A stretch of DNA of 64,000 nucleotides from Thinopyrum elongatum (Eukaryota > Streptophyta > Magnoliopsida > Poales > Poaceae). The notes beneath the pieces were generated by a model. It was not told where the DNA came from. It was given only the letters and a program-made list of their open reading frames with translations, and did not search any database. The stretch's first letter is position 1. Each line of letters opens with the position of its first letter. Positions 11,975-21,960 of the stretch are shown here, piece by piece. Location of the stretch: the NCBI GenBank assembly GCA_011799875.1, contig CM022303.1, positions 280,136,850 through 280,200,849 of the forward strand, read 5' to 3'. The translations under genes were made by a program, and so were the position numbers.

Positions 11975-12503
11975 TACATCTGCTGCTACTTCGCCAACAC
12001 TGGCGAGGGCCGATCTGTTCAGCTTATCTGTAACAAGTAAAATGGACAGCTTCAGGGTTATGATTTTGTCGAGTTTGTTAGCCATGCAGCTGCTGAGTGG
12101 TTTTCTTCAGATATTCAATGGACAAAAGATGCCAAACATTGAGTTGGCGTACAGACTTAACTGGGCCAAGTACTGGTGCAGAGCATGATAATACCGCGGG
12201 CTAATACAGTCTTTGTTGGGGATTTGAAAGCTGATATTGCAGACTGCATGTTACAGGAGACGTTCAGGGTCTATTAACCTTCAGTGAAGGGAGCAGAAAT
12301 TGTAACTGACAAGATGACAATGCGTTCAAGGGGTTATGGGATTGTGAAGTTTGCAAAGAGAAAGACAACGTGGGTTCAGAAGAGAGTACCGAACTCCAAG
12401 TACAAAATAGTGCCAGGAGCCCAGTTTGACCAACCCATCATACTTAATGGTCTTGACCCCAATGTCACTGAAAATACCTTGAAACAAGTGTTTACTTCTG
12501 TCA
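11975..12503 (+). pseudogene. Captured RBP45/RBP47-like RNA-binding protein gene fragment
   Basis: Three stretches match the three-RRM plant RBP45/47 family (nuclear poly(A)/U-rich RNA-binding proteins). RRM1, second half, 11975-12165: FANTGE, then LICNK, RNP1-like QGYDFVEF at 12053-12076, VSHAAAE, and after a frameshift near 12090 FLQIFNGQKMP and YRLNWA. RRM2, 12200-12352: RNP2 VFVGDL at 12209-12226, MLQETFRVY, IVTDKMTMRS, RNP1 RGYGIVKF at 12329-12352. RRM3 start, 12437-12503: NGLDPNVTENTLKQVF. Stops at 12038-12040 and 12275-12277 and the loss of the end of RRM2 make it a pseudogene. It is in the same orientation as element D. The absence of visible introns over ~530 bases suggests capture from spliced RNA (inference). 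Confidence 0.88.
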
Positions 12504-13070
12504 AAAAAGAGGAACGCTCAGGGTCATCTATTGTTACTAGCAGTAGTAGTATGCGCATCCACGCCGCTGCTGCGCCTTCATATATCCAAGTTAAATTCTG
12601 GACCATGCAAAGATCATCGGTCGTCCGGACGAATCAGTGATTTCATGCCACGGATACGGAGCGTGCGCAAGTCACCGTCCCTGCGGCTCGGTCTACACCA
12701 ACTTGCCAGGACCGCGCCCGTGGTCGACTCGCCTGTCCGCACCGGCTTACAACGCCACGGCCGACTCATCTGTCTGCTCCCGCGGCCGACTCGCCCGTGA
12801 TTGGTTTCAGCTTCACCGTAGTGATCATCAACTCCGCGGCGGATAATTTCCGGCCTGACATATCAGGTGAAATCCATTCATTATATTTTTATTAATTTCT
12901 TTAAAAGAGCAATTACTCTGGCTTGCAAATTCTTTAATGCAGGACAAGTTGTCTACTGCAAAAGGGACCGTTATGTCACTGAGTTGTTGAATGACTCATA
13001 CCGGAAGTATATAACAAATATTGCGAGGATCATTAACTCACCTCAAGCTTCTGGTTTACATAACTTTTAG
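12504..13070 (+). other. Element D interior after the captured fragment; intron-like junction
   Basis: After 12503 the similarity to RBP45/47 stops. A GC-rich stretch to ~12845 has no recognised domain. A segment opening caggtgaaatcc near 12865 and closing tttaatgcag near 12943 is AT-rich and looks like a short GT-AG intron, followed by an open frame (GQVVYCKRDRYVTELL...) that ends at 13070. This could be a second captured fragment; I do not recognise the protein. Confidence 0.35.
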
Positions 13071-13510
13071 CGTTCCGCTGTTCAACTATATGCCAGTTTA
13101 TATCACAGTCAAGTATGGAGAATCTCAAGACAACTCCTCGAGTCGTCTTAAGACTCGGGGGCTACGATGACATGACTTAGCAAATTTTGCCAGATTCAAG
13201 AACCCCGGGTCATTGGAGGGAATATAACCCGGTCCCGAAGGCTACTGCCATATTGATGAAAATTTAGAGGCCGTCAGAAAATTTCTGGCTTAAAAAGAAG
13301 GATTCCGGTTTAATATCCGGCTCAAGGGAAATCTCTCTCCCACAATGTCTTGAGCTCTCCATATCCGGCTCAACATCCGGTTCAAGAGGAATTCATCTCT
13401 CGCAAGTTCGAGTTCTTAGAAGAAAGTAAAGGTTGCCAAAGAGAACTTGCTGCCATGATGCGCGGTTTAAACATGGGTATCCTGCCTTATTGGCTTATCA
13501 TATTATGGGT
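13071..13510 (+). other. Element D interior, no gene seen
   Basis: Contains one PPT-like copy (actcgggggctac at 13153-13165) preceded by gtcttaag, matching the context of the copy at ~30281-30300. No protein family is recognised in the short frames. Confidence 0.5.
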
Positions 13511-13760
13511 CACTTGGGGGGCTTCCTGCTCAATGAGCATAGCTGTGCTTACCTTCTTGATCCGGCTTACACGCCTTGATACAAATCACTTGGGGGCTTC
13601 CTGCTCAATGAGCATAGCTGTGCTTACCTTCTTGATCCGGCTTACACGCCTTGTTACAAATCACTTGGGGGCTTCCTGCTCAATGAGCACAGTTGTGCTT
13701 ACCTTCTTGATCCGGCTTACACGCCTTGTTACAAATCACTTGGGGGCTTCCTGCCCAAGT
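13511..13760 (+). repeat. 75-bp tandem repeat, three full units plus a partial one
   Basis: The block cacttggggg-cttcctgctcaatgagca recurs with the cttcctgc landmark at about 13521, 13596, 13671 and 13746. Units differ by only a few bases. The period is 25 codons, so the repeat stays open in one plus-strand frame (13350-13763), but the product is unlike any family I know. A more diverged copy starts near 13837. Each unit begins with a variant of the element's polypurine motif. Confidence 0.92.
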
Positions 13761-13763
13761 TAA

Positions 13764-14271
13764 AGGTTACCAAAGAGAACTTGCTACAATGAGCAGTTCA
13801 AACATAGGTATCCTGCCTTGAGGGCTCATTATAGGTCACTTGGGGGCTTCCTGTTCAATGAACATAGCTATTCTTACCCTCTTGATCGGCTTGGATGCCA
13901 GGTGTGAAACACCAAATTCCGGGTTATCCTGCCTATATGTCTGCCACTCCGCCCAGGTTATCTGGAATGACCCACCGTACTTTGGACAATCAATCTTATA
14001 AAGACCCTGAACTTGTCAAAGTTAAAATGGCAGTTGGTCATGTGAGGCCCAGCTTACAGGTTTGAATGAAGGATTAACTCAGTGGCTGTGCGGCCCATGA
14101 ACAGCACTTGGTCTTGAGGCTTGGCAGCCTATGAAAGCCTTGTTTTTTCTGATTTGTTATTTTTCTATGAACATTGTTTTGGTTCATATCCTTGTACCAT
14201 ATTGACATATGGTTTAAAATGATTCAGGCCATGTAGCCTTAATCTTTATGACTCATATTTGAGTATATCTG
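13764..14271 (+). other. Element D interior, no gene seen
   Basis: AT-richer sequence between two repeat arrays. It includes the diverged 75-bp-type unit at ~13837 and several ggtttgaa/ggcttggca motifs, but no open frame that I can support. Confidence 0.45.
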
Positions 14272-14780
14272 GGGTTTTGATAACCCGGCCTGGCTTTGGA
14301 CGATAAGTCGCCAGTATACTTTGATTGTGCACGTGGAGTTATGCGCTCTAAGTTTTTGGGCTGTTACCCTTACTGCATATGGTGATGTAAGCCGGTAGTA
14401 CGAACCAATTTCACAGGTATGTTTTAACTTGTTGTGTGAATATGCGAGGTTTGATAACCCGCCCTGGCTATGGACTTTAAGTCGCCAGTATACTTTGGAT
14501 GACGCAATTGGAATCATGCATTTACAAAATCTTTGGGTTGTCACCCTCACTGGATATGGCGATGTAAGCCGCCGGTATAAGTCAACTCTGTAGGTATGTT
14601 TTCCTGGTTATATGAATATACGAGGTTTGATAACCCGCCCTCGCTTTTGACTTTAAGTCGCCAGTATATTTTGGCTTCAATGGCCTTAATTTTGCTCTTT
14701 TCTGTACTTACATAAGACTATATTATGTTTGGGTTGTTACCCGCCCTGGTTTTTGACGTTAAGTCGCTAGGGCATATGTT
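14272..14780 (+). repeat. ~175-bp tandem repeats with gataacccg(g/c)cc and taagtcgccagtata cores
   Basis: The core gataaccc...taagtcgccagtatac begins at about 14279, 14453 and 14629 (spacings 174 and 176), with a shorter fourth copy near 14735 (gttacccgccctgg...gttaagtcgctag). Between cores, gatgtaagccg(c)cgg and aggtatgtttt also recur. It is a decayed array inside element D. Confidence 0.85.
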
Positions 14781-14866
14781 GTTTAAACTTTGTGCAGGAC
14801 ATGCAAAGCTATGGCTTACATAAATGATTAAGTTTAAGCCCATCATCAAAGATTAGAATTGGTGTT

Positions 14867-16395
14867 TGAAAGTGCGTTATATCGACTAGAGGGGGGGTGA
14901 ATAGGCGATTTTTACAAATTCGTCACTGAGGAATTTCAAGGTGAGGAAATTCCTAAGCGACGAACTACTTAGCAGCGGAATGAGTACTCAGATGCAAGCA
15001 TAACAGAGCAGTAGCACAGTCATCATGATGAAATGAAAACAAGCACAGAGTACGAGTAGCGTAAACACAGGATAAGCAGGCTGAAGACAAACTGACTGAA
15101 GAAATTGAACTGAGGAAATTGAGAAAGTCTTCAGACAAAGTCTTCAAACAGTAATGATCAAATACATAGCAAGTATGCGAGGAAATGAAAGGGTTGAGGA
15201 AATAGAACTAGTAGCTCGGTGAAGACACTGATTTGGTAGACCAGTTCCAACTGCTGTGACAGTTGTACGTCTGGTTGGAGCGGCTAGGTATTTAAACCTG
15301 AGGACACACAGTCCCGGACACCCAGTCCTGAACACACAGTCCAGGACACCTAGTCCTCACCGTATTCTCCTTGAGCTAAGGTCACACAGACCTCGCCCAA
15401 CCACTCGTGGTAAGTCTTCAGGTGACTTCCAAACCTTCACATACTCGGTCACTCGGCAATCCACAATTTCCTCTTGGATGCTCTAGACCATGACGCCTAA
15501 CCGTCTGGAGGATGCACAGTCCTCAAAGGTAACAAGCGTCGGTTCCACACAGGAACAATCTCTTCAGTGATGCTCAATCACTTTGGGTTTGTAGGTGTTT
15601 GGGTTTTTGGGTTTTTCCTCACTTGATGATTTTCGCTCAAAGTCCTCGGAGGATGGGATGCTCTAAATGACAAGTGTCAATGTATCTCTCGGAGCAGCCA
15701 ACCAGCTAGTGGTTGAAGAGGGCGGCTATTTATAGCCTAGGGAGCAGCCCGACATGATAAGACATAAATGCCCTTCAATGATATGACCGTTAGGTGGGTA
15801 GATATTTTGGGACAGCTGGCACGTAGCACAGCAACAGTCGGAAATTTGAGTATCAAATTCCTCAGGGCTATCATGTTCCTCACTTGTAGGCAATCCGCAC
15901 TGGCGAATTTCTAACTCCTCAGTCAGAACAAATTCCTCAGAGAACAGAAGAACTTCGTCTCTGTCACTGAAGAACTTGACTAGACTGTATGAGATTTCCA
16001 ATGGCTTCACTCGAAAGGATTGGGTAGGTGTAGAATTTTGAGTTGAGCATCACTTGGAAACTTTTCCTTAGTTTTACCTCGACCCCCTTTAACAGTACGG
16101 TGTTTCCTATGACTCAAGAAGAAGAAAATGAAACTACGAAAACAAAAGTCTTCACGCTTCATAATCCTCGCATGAATATCAAGTCTTCAGGGTCACACCA
16201 ATTTCTTCACTTTCAAAGTCTTCAAGAAAACCAAAGTCTTCAGTTGAAGACATTCATTTTAGGGGTCGACATTCATCGTAATTAACAAACTCCTCATAGA
16301 ATTATAGACCTGTGTACACTCACAAACACATTAGACCCTTAACCTATAAGTCTTCAATACACCAAAATCACTAAGAGGCACTAGATGCACTTACA
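14867..16395 (-). repeat. SIRE/Maximus element 3' LTR (1529 bp)
   Basis: On the minus strand it starts TGTAAGTGCATCTAGTGCC and ends CGCACTTTCA. It is nearly identical to 28042-29569, differing by one G in the homopolymer near 14889 and about nine substitutions. The short frames inside both LTR copies are identical in position and not functional genes. Confidence 0.95.
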
Positions 16396-16409
16396 ATCTC
16401 CCCCTTTTT
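16396..16409 (-). promoter_or_regulatory. SIRE/Maximus element polypurine tract
   Basis: Minus-strand AAAAAGGGGGAGAT directly abuts the start of the 3' LTR. This is the expected primer site for plus-strand DNA synthesis in an LTR element. Confidence 0.9.
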
Positions 16410-16928
16410 GGTGATTGATGACAATATAGGTTAAGTTTTCAACGGGGATAAACATATGAAGTGTAAATACTAATATTGAGGAATTTGATTGCAAGATATA
16501 GAGGAACTCCCCCTGAAGATGTGCATATTTGAAGAATTTGCTTTGAAATAGCAAATGCACATTGTTGAGTAATATCATGGAGATCTCCTCCTATATCTTG
16601 AAATTCATACACGCATTTATCCTATGATATGAAGAATTTGAAATGCATGATGAAATATGGTGTCTGACGAAATTCAGCATGCGTGCATTATGGTATTGAG
16701 GAAATAGCATACAGAAAAACAGAGCAAAAGTATCAGACCACCATAGGACTTAAGTTTACAACTCATCAGAGCAAACACCTCAGAAAAACAAGAGTTGAAA
16801 CTTAACAGAAATATATAGCCCATATATATAAGAGACCCGCTTGAAGACTAAACTCAAATTTCTCCCCCTTTGTCATCGAATGACCAAAAGGGACGAAAAA
16901 TGAGGACTAACGCCCCTGAAGAATATCA
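16410..16928 (-). other. SIRE/Maximus element, untranslated region after the third ORF
   Basis: AT-rich sequence between the stop of the third ORF and the PPT, with runs of gaggaa/gaagaa. No gene seen. Confidence 0.6.
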
Positions 16929-19900
16929 TCATGATGTCGACGGAGGAGCGCCAGCATTGTTGGGGTCGTCTGTTGAGGTAGGGCCTGCCGCAGTGTCGTT
17001 CAAGTCTTCAGCTTCATCCGTCTCGCGCGATGAAGAATATGAACTGGCAACAAGCTGAGGAACTTTGACTTTCTTGAATTTCTTCGATGGTGGCTGGGAC
17101 CAGTCAAAGTCCTGTTGGAAGCCCATCTCCTTGAGTTCTTCAGCACTATGAAGATTAGACAGAATCGCCCAAGTGCGGTCAAAGACTTCATGCAAGCAGT
17201 AGTGATTCTTCTTCACAGTATTTTGAGTGACTGTCATGTTCTGAAGAATTGCACCAAACTGACGCTTGACCCACTTGTGATTTCGATCAACTTTCTGATG
17301 AAGACTAAGGAGAAGTTCACGATCAGTCATCACACGCGGAGCTGTGGCTTGAGGATGATGTTCTGAAGCTTTGGCGGCAGAATCTTGAGTTGCAGAGTCA
17401 TCATTGGTGGAATAGGAAGTAGCTTTGCGAAACTGTCCATCCAATGGACGAGTACCTTCATCAATAACAGCAGCTTTGCCCTTCTCGTCAGCTGAGGAAA
17501 TAGTCCGTTTGAGGACTTCAATAGGGGGCAAATAGCTGAGATGATTTTGAAAGTCAGCCATGTAATGAATTGAAGACCTTGATCTGATGAATCTCATGAT
17601 CCAGGGAGCATAAGGCTTCAACTCAAAAGGTGACAGTGCAGCATTGGCCAAAGTCCTCATGAAGAAATCGTGGTAGTTGATAGGAATACCGTGAATGATA
17701 TTGAACAGCAGATTCTTCATAATGCCAACAACTTCTTCATCATCAGAGTTGTGGCCCTTGATTGGACTGAGGGTTTTGGTTAATATGCGACAGACTGTCC
17801 TTGGCACATAGAGCAATTCCTTGACGAGGAATTTGGTCCTTGGAGCTTGGCCTGGCTTCAAAGGCTTCATCAGCACTTGCATCAGATGATCAGACAGTTC
17901 AGGTTCAACATAGAGAAGCCTAGCACCTTCAGTGGGAGGACTGACTGGGACGGCATGAAGCAATTCAGAGGCCGGTGCTTTGAAATGAGTATTATCGGTC
18001 ATCCAGTCCAATACCCATGAATTGACATCATCAACATTTCCAGTAATGTGCAGCGTGGTGAAGAATTGAAGAATGAGTTCTTCATTCCAATCGCAGATGT
18101 CGGTGCAGAAATGGAGTAACCCAGCATCATGAAGAACACTGAGGACTGGTGTGAAGCAGGGCAGCGATTCCATATCTACATGAGGAATTTGCTCATGTTC
18201 AAAGATCTTATCCTTATCAACCAACAATGAGGAGTAGAAGTTCATCTGGCTTGCAGTCCAGAAACGCTTGCGACGAAGACGAGCAGAGTCATAGGGATTG
18301 TAGTCAGTGAAGAATATGTGCTCGTTGAAGAAATCCTCAGCATTAAACTTCTGCTTCTTGGAGTGAGGGTTCTGTGGCTTGGGCTGAAGATTAACAGTTG
18401 AAGAATTTACAGCCTCTTGAGGTGTAGCCACTGGAGCCACTGGCTGAGGAATTTCAGCAGCAGCCTTGGCCTTCATTTCTTCAGACATATGTACATCAGC
18501 GCTAGTGACTGGAACTTCTTCAGGTATAGAGTGAAGTGAAGCTTGACGTTCATCAGAGCCCGTATGAATTTCTTCAGTTTGCACAGGGGACTGAGGAACA
18601 TGATGTAGAGGGGTTGTCAGAGGTGAATTGGGGTGATGACTTTTCCAAAAGTCATCATTCAGAATAGGTGTTGTAGACCCAATATCCACATCCTCATCTT
18701 CTTCAGTTCCTTCGACGCCTGCCTCTTCAGCTGTGAACTGAGGCATGGGCGATGATACCAGTGGAGTTGAAGGGATATTATCCACTTCAATTTCTTCATC
18801 CATCTGCTCTGTCGAAGCAGCAGAAGGAATTTCTTCATCAGATTTACTTGGAATTTCATATTCCTCACCAAAGGGAATGATCTCCTTTGATGGCATGCTT
18901 GATATTGGAATAGCATCAATTGGGTTTTCAGATGAACTCGTCAAAGTCTTCAATTTCTTGGGAGCTGAAGACTCTGAAGATGCAGATGCTTTCCTTTTCC
19001 TCACAGCTGCTCGCTCCGCAGCCTTGGTTTTCTTCGCTTCTGATGCAGAAGGAAGGTTGATGCTTGTCATCGGTGCAGGAGGAGCAGAGGAAATTGGTTG
19101 AATTTCTTCCGGCACAACAGATGCAGTTGCCCTGGCTTGTTCAGATTCCTCAGGCACAGTAGCAGATGCTTCAACTGGCCTGGATTGCTCTTCAGGCGCA
19201 ATATTGGAGGTTGCCCTGGCATTTTCTTCAGAGACTGGAATTTCTTCATCAGCTCTGGCGCTTTCATTTTCTTCAGCAGACTGAACAGATGTTCCAGTCT
19301 GAGGAAATTTGGGTTGCGATGAAGCTGCAACACTTGGAGTAAATCCTTTTGCCATTCTGACGAATCTGACTTTGGCACCTAGCCAATCTGCATGGAATGC
19401 ATGAAATTCATCACTGAGTGCTTTGATCTCAGCCTGCATAGTCACAAGTTCTTCAAGAGACATTTTCACAACATTGTTCTTCAGAAAACGCTCCTTCTTG
19501 TACTGAGCCTTCTTCACCTGCCTGGCCTTTTCAAATTTCCATTTTTCTTCATTTATGAAGGCCGTCAACATGTGACTTTGACCAGGAGTGAGGTTTAATT
19601 CAGGCAAAGGTGTGTTAGGGTTCTTGTGCCATAGATCAATAAAATCAAGGATCTTCCTTGGATCCAGCATGAGGGGCACAGCACTGCCTTTGGCTCTAGC
19701 GGCCCTTTGTTGTCGATCTTTGATGAGCTCAGCTAATTCTTCATCATCAGCTTCATCTTCGCTTGACGGAACCTGAAAGGCGACTTGCTTCTTGTGAGGA
19801 CTTGGCCTTGTGCCTCGTCCAGCAGTGGCCTTTTTCTTCAGCAAGGTCGGAGTTGTTGAAGACTGAGGTGGAGCTGAAGAACTTGCAGAGACTCCTGAAG

Positions 19901-20828
19901 CAATTGAGATTCCAGTAGTCCTTTGGCATGTGGCAAGATGCACATGTGCTGAGGACTTTGCAGGAGCAGCTGAGGATTTTGCAACCGAGGGAGTTGGAGC
20001 TGCTTTTGAGGAATTTGCTTGAGCAACAGGCCGTGAGGGCATTGCAGCTGAGGAACTTGTCTTAACAGCTGATTTCTTCAGCATAGCCTTCTTAGGCTTG
20101 ATAGCAGAGGCCTCAGCGGCGGCAGCAACAGAATCTTCATTGAATTTCTTTACTGCCTCTTTAGCCACTTTGGCCAGCTTGGCTTGACGCTTAGCCCACT
20201 CCTGAGGAAATTCCTCACCTCTTCTGATGCTAGTGGGATCAGCTACTTGGCCAGGAGCCAATGGAGGTCTTGGACATGGAGGGTTAACAGCGAATTTCTT
20301 CATGTACTTGGGAGTAACATAGCGATATTCCCTCCATTCTCTTGCCCATCTCCTCTCAATCTTCTGGATGCGCACTTTGTGCTGATTTTTGTTCTCCTTG
20401 CCATGAGTTGCTTCATCAGGAGTACAATATTCATCATAGATGTCATCAGGGATCTCAAAAGCAGTATTTGTTTCTGGCCTCTTTCCTCCCTTCTGAGGTC
20501 TTTTACCATCAGCCATTTTCTTCACTTGAGGGTTTTGAACAATCGAATTTTCTGATGAGGTATGCAATTTTTCTTCAAGGAACGCTGCAAATGAGTTAAG
20601 TTGATGAGAACCTAGAGATTCAGCAGCGGACATGTGTACCTGTGAACAGAATATAGGTGCGAAGAGTTTTGGAGAGGTCATATGCGTTCTCAGAAGATTT
20701 TCAAAAGTATCAAGTTTGAGGAAGATGACCAGAGGTGTCTTGAGGAATTTCACTAAGCATTTTAACTTAGGTTCCAGAGTTGTGTAGATTGAAAATCCAC
20801 ACAATTGAGGAATCTTGAAGAAAAACAT
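16929..20828 (-). CDS. Third (env-position) ORF of the SIRE/Maximus element, intact
   Basis: An uninterrupted 1299-codon frame downstream of pol. The first ~106 residues may not be translated: MADGKRPQKG, at 20513, is a credible alternative start. From the N-terminus: a charged region with RIQKIERRWAREWREYRYV, a low-complexity Ala/Ser/Lys/Pro and Glu-rich stretch to about residue 800 with basic clusters such as VRKRKAS, then a globular-looking region about 830-1090 (FFTDYNPYDSARLRRKRFW, WVLDWMTDNTHF, FLVKELLYVPRTVC) and an acidic tail. The globular part resembles domains annotated as putative plant transposon protein (from memory). I see no signal peptide, no hydrophobic membrane span and no cleavage site, so an envelope role is not supported. 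Function unknown. Confidence 0.75.
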   Translation of the reverse strand: MFFFKIPQLCGFSIYTTLEPKLKCLVKFLKTPLVIFLKLDTFENLLRTHMTSPKLFAPIFCSQVHMSAAESLGSHQLNSFAAFLEEKLHTSSENSIVQNPQVKKMADGKRPQKGGKRPETNTAFEIPDDIYDEYCTPDEATHGKENKNQHKVRIQKIERRWAREWREYRYVTPKYMKKFAVNPPCPRPPLAPGQVADPTSIRRGEEFPQEWAKRQAKLAKVAKEAVKKFNEDSVAAAAEASAIKPKKAMLKKSAVKTSSSAAMPSRPVAQANSSKAAPTPSVAKSSAAPAKSSAHVHLATCQRTTGISIASGVSASSSAPPQSSTTPTLLKKKATAGRGTRPSPHKKQVAFQVPSSEDEADDEELAELIKDRQQRAARAKGSAVPLMLDPRKILDFIDLWHKNPNTPLPELNLTPGQSHMLTAFINEEKWKFEKARQVKKAQYKKERFLKNNVVKMSLEELVTMQAEIKALSDEFHAFHADWLGAKVRFVRMAKGFTPSVAASSQPKFPQTGTSVQSAEENESARADEEIPVSEENARATSNIAPEEQSRPVEASATVPEESEQARATASVVPEEIQPISSAPPAPMTSINLPSASEAKKTKAAERAAVRKRKASASSESSAPKKLKTLTSSSENPIDAIPISSMPSKEIIPFGEEYEIPSKSDEEIPSAASTEQMDEEIEVDNIPSTPLVSSPMPQFTAEEAGVEGTEEDEDVDIGSTTPILNDDFWKSHHPNSPLTTPLHHVPQSPVQTEEIHTGSDERQASLHSIPEEVPVTSADVHMSEEMKAKAAAEIPQPVAPVATPQEAVNSSTVNLQPKPQNPHSKKQKFNAEDFFNEHIFFTDYNPYDSARLRRKRFWTASQMNFYSSLLVDKDKIFEHEQIPHVDMESLPCFTPVLSVLHDAGLLHFCTDICDWNEELILQFFTTLHITGNVDDVNSWVLDWMTDNTHFKAPASELLHAVPVSPPTEGARLLYVEPELSDHLMQVLMKPLKPGQAPRTKFLVKELLYVPRTVCRILTKTLSPIKGHNSDDEEVVGIMKNLLFNIIHGIPINYHDFFMRTLANAALSPFELKPYAPWIMRFIRSRSSIHYMADFQNHLSYLPPIEVLKRTISSADEKGKAAVIDEGTRPLDGQFRKATSYSTNDDSATQDSAAKASEHHPQATAPRVMTDRELLLSLHQKVDRNHKWVKRQFGAILQNMTVTQNTVKKNHYCLHEVFDRTWAILSNLHSAEELKEMGFQQDFDWSQPPSKKFKKVKVPQLVASSYSSSRETDEAEDLNDTAAGPTSTDDPNNAGAPPSTS

Positions 20829-21960
20829 TGCTTAGAGAAACTGATCAAGGACAGAAGCAAGTTGGTGTTTAAGAACATGAAAGTTGAAGAATAAACACCT
20901 TTTGAAGATTTTGTGGAAATCATCAGAATCAACAAGGGCAGTAAAAATAAATTTTATTTACCCTTGACGAAGAACACGACGAACTGAGAGTGGCAGTGGA
21001 GATGTTCGTCCGTTCAGATCTTCCACGCCCTAACTTGGCGATGGAAAACAGCTACGGCGGCGGCGGAGTGAGGATTTCCGCGGCCGGCGTGAGTACGACG
21101 GCGACGAGGTCGAGGCAGTGAAGCTCTTCCTCACCGGCGACGATGGAGTGTAGCGGCGGCGCTAGGTCTGAGAGCTCGAGCGAGGGAGTAAGATCGAGCG
21201 GGGTAAATGAGCTCTGAGGAGGGTGAGGGGTATTTATAGCAGAGGTGAAAAACCGCTCGTCCAAAGAAAATGGACAAACGTGCCCCTGACCCTTCTCATC
21301 CTAGCGACATGTGTCACCCACGAACTGTGAAGTGGAGATCGTGTTAGATCGAGGGTGAATAGATAAATCTTATCGAGGGATATGGAACGGTTTGAGCGGC
21401 AAAAGCCGAAAATTCAGATAAGAATATTTTAATGTTTCGTTCGCAAATTCTTCAGCTGTCAAGGACACAGTGAAGACTTTGAACGGGTTTCAAATAGAAC
21501 GCACATGAAGAATGTGTGAACGGACTGGATTGAGTTTAGCATAGAGGGGGAACGGGTCCGATCACATTCACTTAGAAGGAAAAAACAACTTGAAGAATTA
21601 GCAATAAGTGAATGCTGTAGAGGACAGAAAACTCAAATATATATATATAGTCAATGAAGAACATAGACGGAAAGAGTGAAGATTTTGCAAAGTTGAAGAA
21701 TTTGAAAATTTGAAGAATTTGCACAATGATGAAAAACTCAAATTTTGAAGATTTTCAACTTTTTGTGGTGGCGTGACCCACCGTGTAAGAATGATGATTT
21801 CAGACACCGCGTACAATTGTCGTAGGGCTCTGAGAATCAAATTCTTCATTAATTTCTTCACACTTAGAGGGTTAGTCTTCATTGATTGAAGAAAAACGTT
21901 TCTTCGTGTGTTGCACATCTAAGTCATCAATTTGCATAAGTGTTAGGATGTGTGTCCTTT
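20829..21960 (-). other. SIRE/Maximus element, region between pol and third ORF
   Basis: 1.1 kb between the pol stop and the first methionine of the third ORF. It contains a GC-rich patch at 21000-21200 and otherwise AT-rich sequence with no supported frame. It might hold the leader or a spliced acceptor for a subgenomic RNA of the third ORF, but nothing in the sequence proves it. Confidence 0.5.

Noticed and set aside
11092..12085. Long minus-strand frames (181 and 177 codons) opposite the GC-rich block of element D
   Set aside because: Frames open on both strands are expected in GC-rich DNA with few stops; no domain is visible and the plus strand carries the RBP45/47 similarity.
13511..13760. 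CRISPR-like array
   Set aside because: The units are directly adjacent 75-bp tandem copies with no distinct spacers, in a plant retrotransposon.
15256..16285. Small plus- and minus-strand frames repeated at 28430-29459
   Set aside because: They are identical because they lie in the two LTRs of the SIRE/Maximus element, not because they are duplicated genes.
16929..20828. Host nuclear protein gene
   Set aside because: It lies between pol and the 3' LTR of an element with intact ends and TSD, so it belongs to the element.
16929..20828. Envelope glycoprotein
   Set aside because: No signal peptide, membrane span or cleavage site can be seen; position alone is not enough.
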